Positions 32,384 to 34,397 of a stretch of DNA of 34,397 bases are shown piece after piece. How positions within the stretch are numbered: position 1 is the first letter of the stretch; each line of letters opens with the position of its first letter. The position numbers and the translations under genes were made by a program. The stretch spans positions 1 through 34,397 of the forward strand of contig JACRJY010000047.1 in NCBI GenBank assembly GCA_016235585.1, written 5' to 3'. The DNA comes from Verrucomicrobiota bacterium (GTDB taxonomy: Bacteria; Verrucomicrobiota; Verrucomicrobiia; Limisphaerales; JACRJY01). The notes beneath the pieces were generated by a model. The model saw only the letters and a program-made list of their open reading frames with translations, did not search any database and had not been told where the DNA came from.

Positions 32384-32920
32384 ATGAGCCACAAAAAAGT
32401 TTCCTCCACCGACCTGGCGAACGCCATCCGCAACGTGCCGGACTTCCCCAAGCCCGGCATCCAGTTCAAGGACATCACGCCCGTCCTCGCGGATCCCCAT
32501 CTCTTCAACGGCTGCATCGAGCTGCTCACCGACGGCTTCAAGCCCGGCCAGGTGGACGCCGTGGTGGGCATTGACGCGCGTGGGTTCATCTTTGCCGCCG
32601 CCGTCGCCCTCAAGCTCAACGCCGGCTTCATTCCCGTCCGCAAAAAGGGCAAGCTCCCCTACACCACGCACGAGCAGAGCTACGACCTCGAATACGGCTC
32701 CAACACCATCGCCATCCACATTGACGCCGTGAAGCCCGGCACGCGCGTGCTGCTCGTGGACGACCTGCTCGCCACCGGCGGCACCGCCGCCGCCGCCGCG
32801 CAACTGCTGAAGAAAATCGGCGCGGAGATTCTGGAAATCAACTTCCTGATCGAACTCGGCTTCCTCAACGGGCGCGACAAGCTGAAGGGCTTCCCTATCA
32901 AGTCGCTCATCATGTATTAA
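32384..32920 (+). CDS. apt: Adenine phosphoribosyltransferase
   Basis: Makes AMP from adenine and PRPP; 178 residues. FPKPGIQFKDITPVL, GIDARGFIFAAAVAL, FIPVRKKGKLPY and the PRPP loop VLLVDDLLATGGTAAAA are diagnostic. Its start lies 16 bp after the sigma factor stop. It would also recycle adenine released by the HpnG-type reaction coded upstream, though that link is only biochemical. Confidence 0.96.
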   Translation: MSHKKVSSTDLANAIRNVPDFPKPGIQFKDITPVLADPHLFNGCIELLTDGFKPGQVDAVVGIDARGFIFAAAVALKLNAGFIPVRKKGKLPYTTHEQSYDLEYGSNTIAIHIDAVKPGTRVLLVDDLLATGGTAAAAAQLLKKIGAEILEINFLIELGFLNGRDKLKGFPIKSLIMY

Positions 32921-32947
32921 TCGTGAACGACGTGGCGTAACACTTTC

Positions 32948-33238
32948 ATGTCACCACAGCCTCAAAAACCTCTGAACAAGTATTTGGTTTGTGGGTTGAT
33001 TGTCTTGGTTTTTTCTATCTTCGCACCGTTCCTTGCCAAAGCCGGAGTGAAAATAGTGCAAGTGTTTTTGATTCCTGGGATGGTTTTGATTATGGCTCTG
33101 GGTGGCAACGTGCATTCGGGCTTTGGAGATGATCGGCTCAATTACGCAGTTGGCACTGCAGGCACGTTTGTTTTTTGGGTGACACTGACCTCAATCGTTG
33201 TGTGGGTTGTCACAAAGCAATCAAACGGCCACAGATAA
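32948..33238 (+). CDS. Small low-GC membrane protein
   Basis: 96 residues with three hydrophobic stretches: about 13-30 (LVCGLIVLVFSIFAPFL), 34-53 (VKIVQVFLIPGMVLIMALGG) and 68-90 (AGTFVFWVTLTSIVVWVV). No family is recognised. The base composition is near 46% GC against about 65% in the flanks, like the gene at 9752-9988, which suggests acquisition. No flanking repeats were found here. Confidence 0.6.
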   Translation: MSPQPQKPLNKYLVCGLIVLVFSIFAPFLAKAGVKIVQVFLIPGMVLIMALGGNVHSGFGDDRLNYAVGTAGTFVFWVTLTSIVVWVVTKQSNGHR

Positions 33239-33266
33239 TTTTGCAGGCAGGCTTCTCTTTTGATTC

Positions 33267-34397
33267 ATGGATTGGCTCGCCACACTCGACACCGCGCTGT
33301 TCCGGTTCGTCAACCACACGCTCGCCAATCCCGTCTTCGACTGGCTCATGCCGCACTTGAGCGGCGGCAGTTGGTTCATCCTCGCACTCTTTCCGCTCGC
33401 CGCGCTCGTCGTCTGGAAGTGGCGCGCGCGCGGCGCGCTGTGCGTGCTCTTTGTCGCGCTTGCCATCGCGCTCGGTGACGGACTGGTGATCAACACGCTG
33501 CGCGAGGCCATCGGCCGCCCGCGCCCGTTTCGCGTGCTGGCCGACGCGCACCTGCTGATCGGCGGCAGCGATCGCGGCAGCCTGCCCTCGGCGCATTCGG
33601 CGAACTGTTTCGCCGCCGCCATGGTCGCCTTCATCTACTTCCGGCGAAGCTGGCGCTTCATGTTTCCGCTCGCCGCCGCCGTCGCCTTCTCGCGCGTCTA
33701 TAATGGCGTCCATTATCCGGCGGACGTGCTCGTCGGCGCGATTCTCGGCGCGGGCTATGCCGCCGGCGGTGTGTGGTCGGCGAATGCCCTCTGGCAATCA
33801 CTCGGCAGGAAATGGTTCCCGCTCTGGTGGCAAAAACTTCCTTCACTCCTCGCGCCGGAGCAAAAGCTCGAATCGCCATCCGAATCTGAATTCAAAACTC
33901 AAAATTCAAAACTCAACATTGACCACCACTGGCTCCGACTCGGCTACATTCTTATCGCCGTGCTGCTGTTCGCGCGTCTCGCCTACCTCGCGAGCGGCAA
34001 GATCGAATTAAGCGCCGATGAGGCGTATCAATGGCAGTGGTCGAAACACCTCGCGCTCTCCTACTACAGCAAGCCGCCGCTGATCGCCTGCGCGCAATTT
34101 CTCGGCACCTCGGTCTTCGGCGACACCATGTTCGGCGTCCGCTGGCTCTCGCCGGTCATCGCGGCGATTGGCTCGCTGCTCGTGCTGCGGTTTCTCGCGC
34201 GCGAGGCGAGCGCCCGCGCCGGCTTCTGGCTCGTCCTCGCGCTCACCGCGACGCCGATGATGGCGGCGGGCGCGACGTTGATGACGATTGACGCGCTCTC
34301 CGTGCTGTTCTGGACGGCGGCGATGCTCTCCGGCTGGCGCGCGATTCAACTGGATTCCACGCGGCACTGGCTCTGGACGGGACTGTGGCTGGGGCTG
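33267..34397 (+). CDS. PAP2 phosphatase fused to an ArnT/PMT-type glycosyltransferase (partial)
   Basis: The frame opens with ATG at 33267 and is still open at the window end (377 codons). Residues about 1-185 are a PAP2 phosphatase with membrane helices and the three motifs: LREAIGRPRP, LPSAHS and SRVYNGVHYPADVLVG. A linker of about 30 residues is coded partly by a direct repeat. From about 223 a second membrane domain starts, with SADEAYQWQWSKHLALSYYS and KPPL as in GT39/GT83 lipid-linked sugar transferases (catalytic Asp in the first loop). I infer coupled use and recycling of a polyprenyl-phosphate sugar carrier in envelope glycan making. Confidence 0.85.
   Translation, partial: MDWLATLDTALFRFVNHTLANPVFDWLMPHLSGGSWFILALFPLAALVVWKWRARGALCVLFVALAIALGDGLVINTLREAIGRPRPFRVLADAHLLIGGSDRGSLPSAHSANCFAAAMVAFIYFRRSWRFMFPLAAAVAFSRVYNGVHYPADVLVGAILGAGYAAGGVWSANALWQSLGRKWFPLWWQKLPSLLAPEQKLESPSESEFKTQNSKLNIDHHWLRLGYILIAVLLFARLAYLASGKIELSADEAYQWQWSKHLALSYYSKPPLIACAQFLGTSVFGDTMFGVRWLSPVIAAIGSLLVLRFLAREASARAGFWLVLALTATPMMAAGATLMTIDALSVLFWTAAMLSGWRAIQLDSTRHWLWTGLWLGL
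33891..33914. repeat. Direct repeat in the linker of the PAP2-glycosyltransferase gene
   Basis: TTCAAAACTC occurs at 33891-33900 and 33905-33914, split by AAAA. It is AT-rich amid GC-rich coding DNA and is translated in the interdomain linker (residues about 209-216). It looks like an interspersed repeat tolerated in frame. Confidence 0.6.

Noticed and set aside
1..34397. tRNA, rRNA or CRISPR array
   Set aside because: No cloverleaf with a T-loop motif, no rRNA-like block and no regularly spaced direct repeats were seen by eye.

Overview
The window is GC-rich (roughly 63-66% by eye) bacterial chromosome. It most resembles a member of the Verrucomicrobiota, perhaps the Pedosphaera/Limisphaera side. 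Reasons: a DUF1800-DUF1501 pair of secreted proteins, extracellular proteins with Ig-like 'FFRL'-type domains, an RCC1-repeat protein, few recognisable Shine-Dalgarno sequences, and many short hairpin repeats between genes. This assignment is inference; no rRNA lies in the window.

Region 1 (1-9180): a truncated RCC1-type gene and a repeat-filled gap, then a seven-gene minus-strand heavy-metal efflux operon reading from 9129 down to 1112. It encodes two small secreted Cys-containing proteins, a TolC-family outer-membrane protein, a periplasmic adaptor with an HMBD and a DUF3347 domain, a YHS-like lipoprotein, a CusA-type RND pump and a cytosolic CxxC protein. Several genes are translationally coupled.

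Region 2 (9180-14760, plus strand): an FmdB-type zinc ribbon gene, a low-GC small membrane gene bracketed by repeats, then a DAHP synthase gene. Ahead of the synthase lie a 27-codon leader ORF rich in Tyr/Phe/Trp codons and a perfect terminator hairpin, which I read as a ribosome-mediated attenuator. After it come an HPF/RaiA-type protein, an amidohydrolase, a short-chain dehydrogenase and a secreted esterase.

Region 3 (14758-18225, minus): ffh, a DUF6883-DUF4926 pair, lspA and miaA, apparently one operon. miaA carries four copies of a 7-bp repeat inside its coding sequence.

Region 4 (18344-25522, plus): squalene-hopene cyclase and an HpnG-like nucleosidase/phosphorylase (first hopanoid steps), then the DUF1800 and DUF1501 secreted proteins.

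Region 5 (25711-34397): trigger factor (minus), divergent from sppA and upp, then an M24 peptidase, HtpX, a sigma-70 factor, apt, a low-GC membrane protein, and a PAP2 phosphatase fused to an ArnT/PMT-type glycosyltransferase that runs off the window.

Genome-wide signals: at least five GTAG/GGAG-footed, hairpin-containing inverted repeats (REPIN-like) sit in the gaps. Simple repeats are inserted in frame in cusA-like, miaA and the PAP2-GT gene. Several genes share a promoter geometry (TTGxxx, 16-17 bp, xAxxxT, then 6-9 nt to the start codon) that predicts leaderless or nearly leaderless mRNAs. The best candidate for something undescribed is the aromatic leader/attenuator ahead of DAHP synthase.
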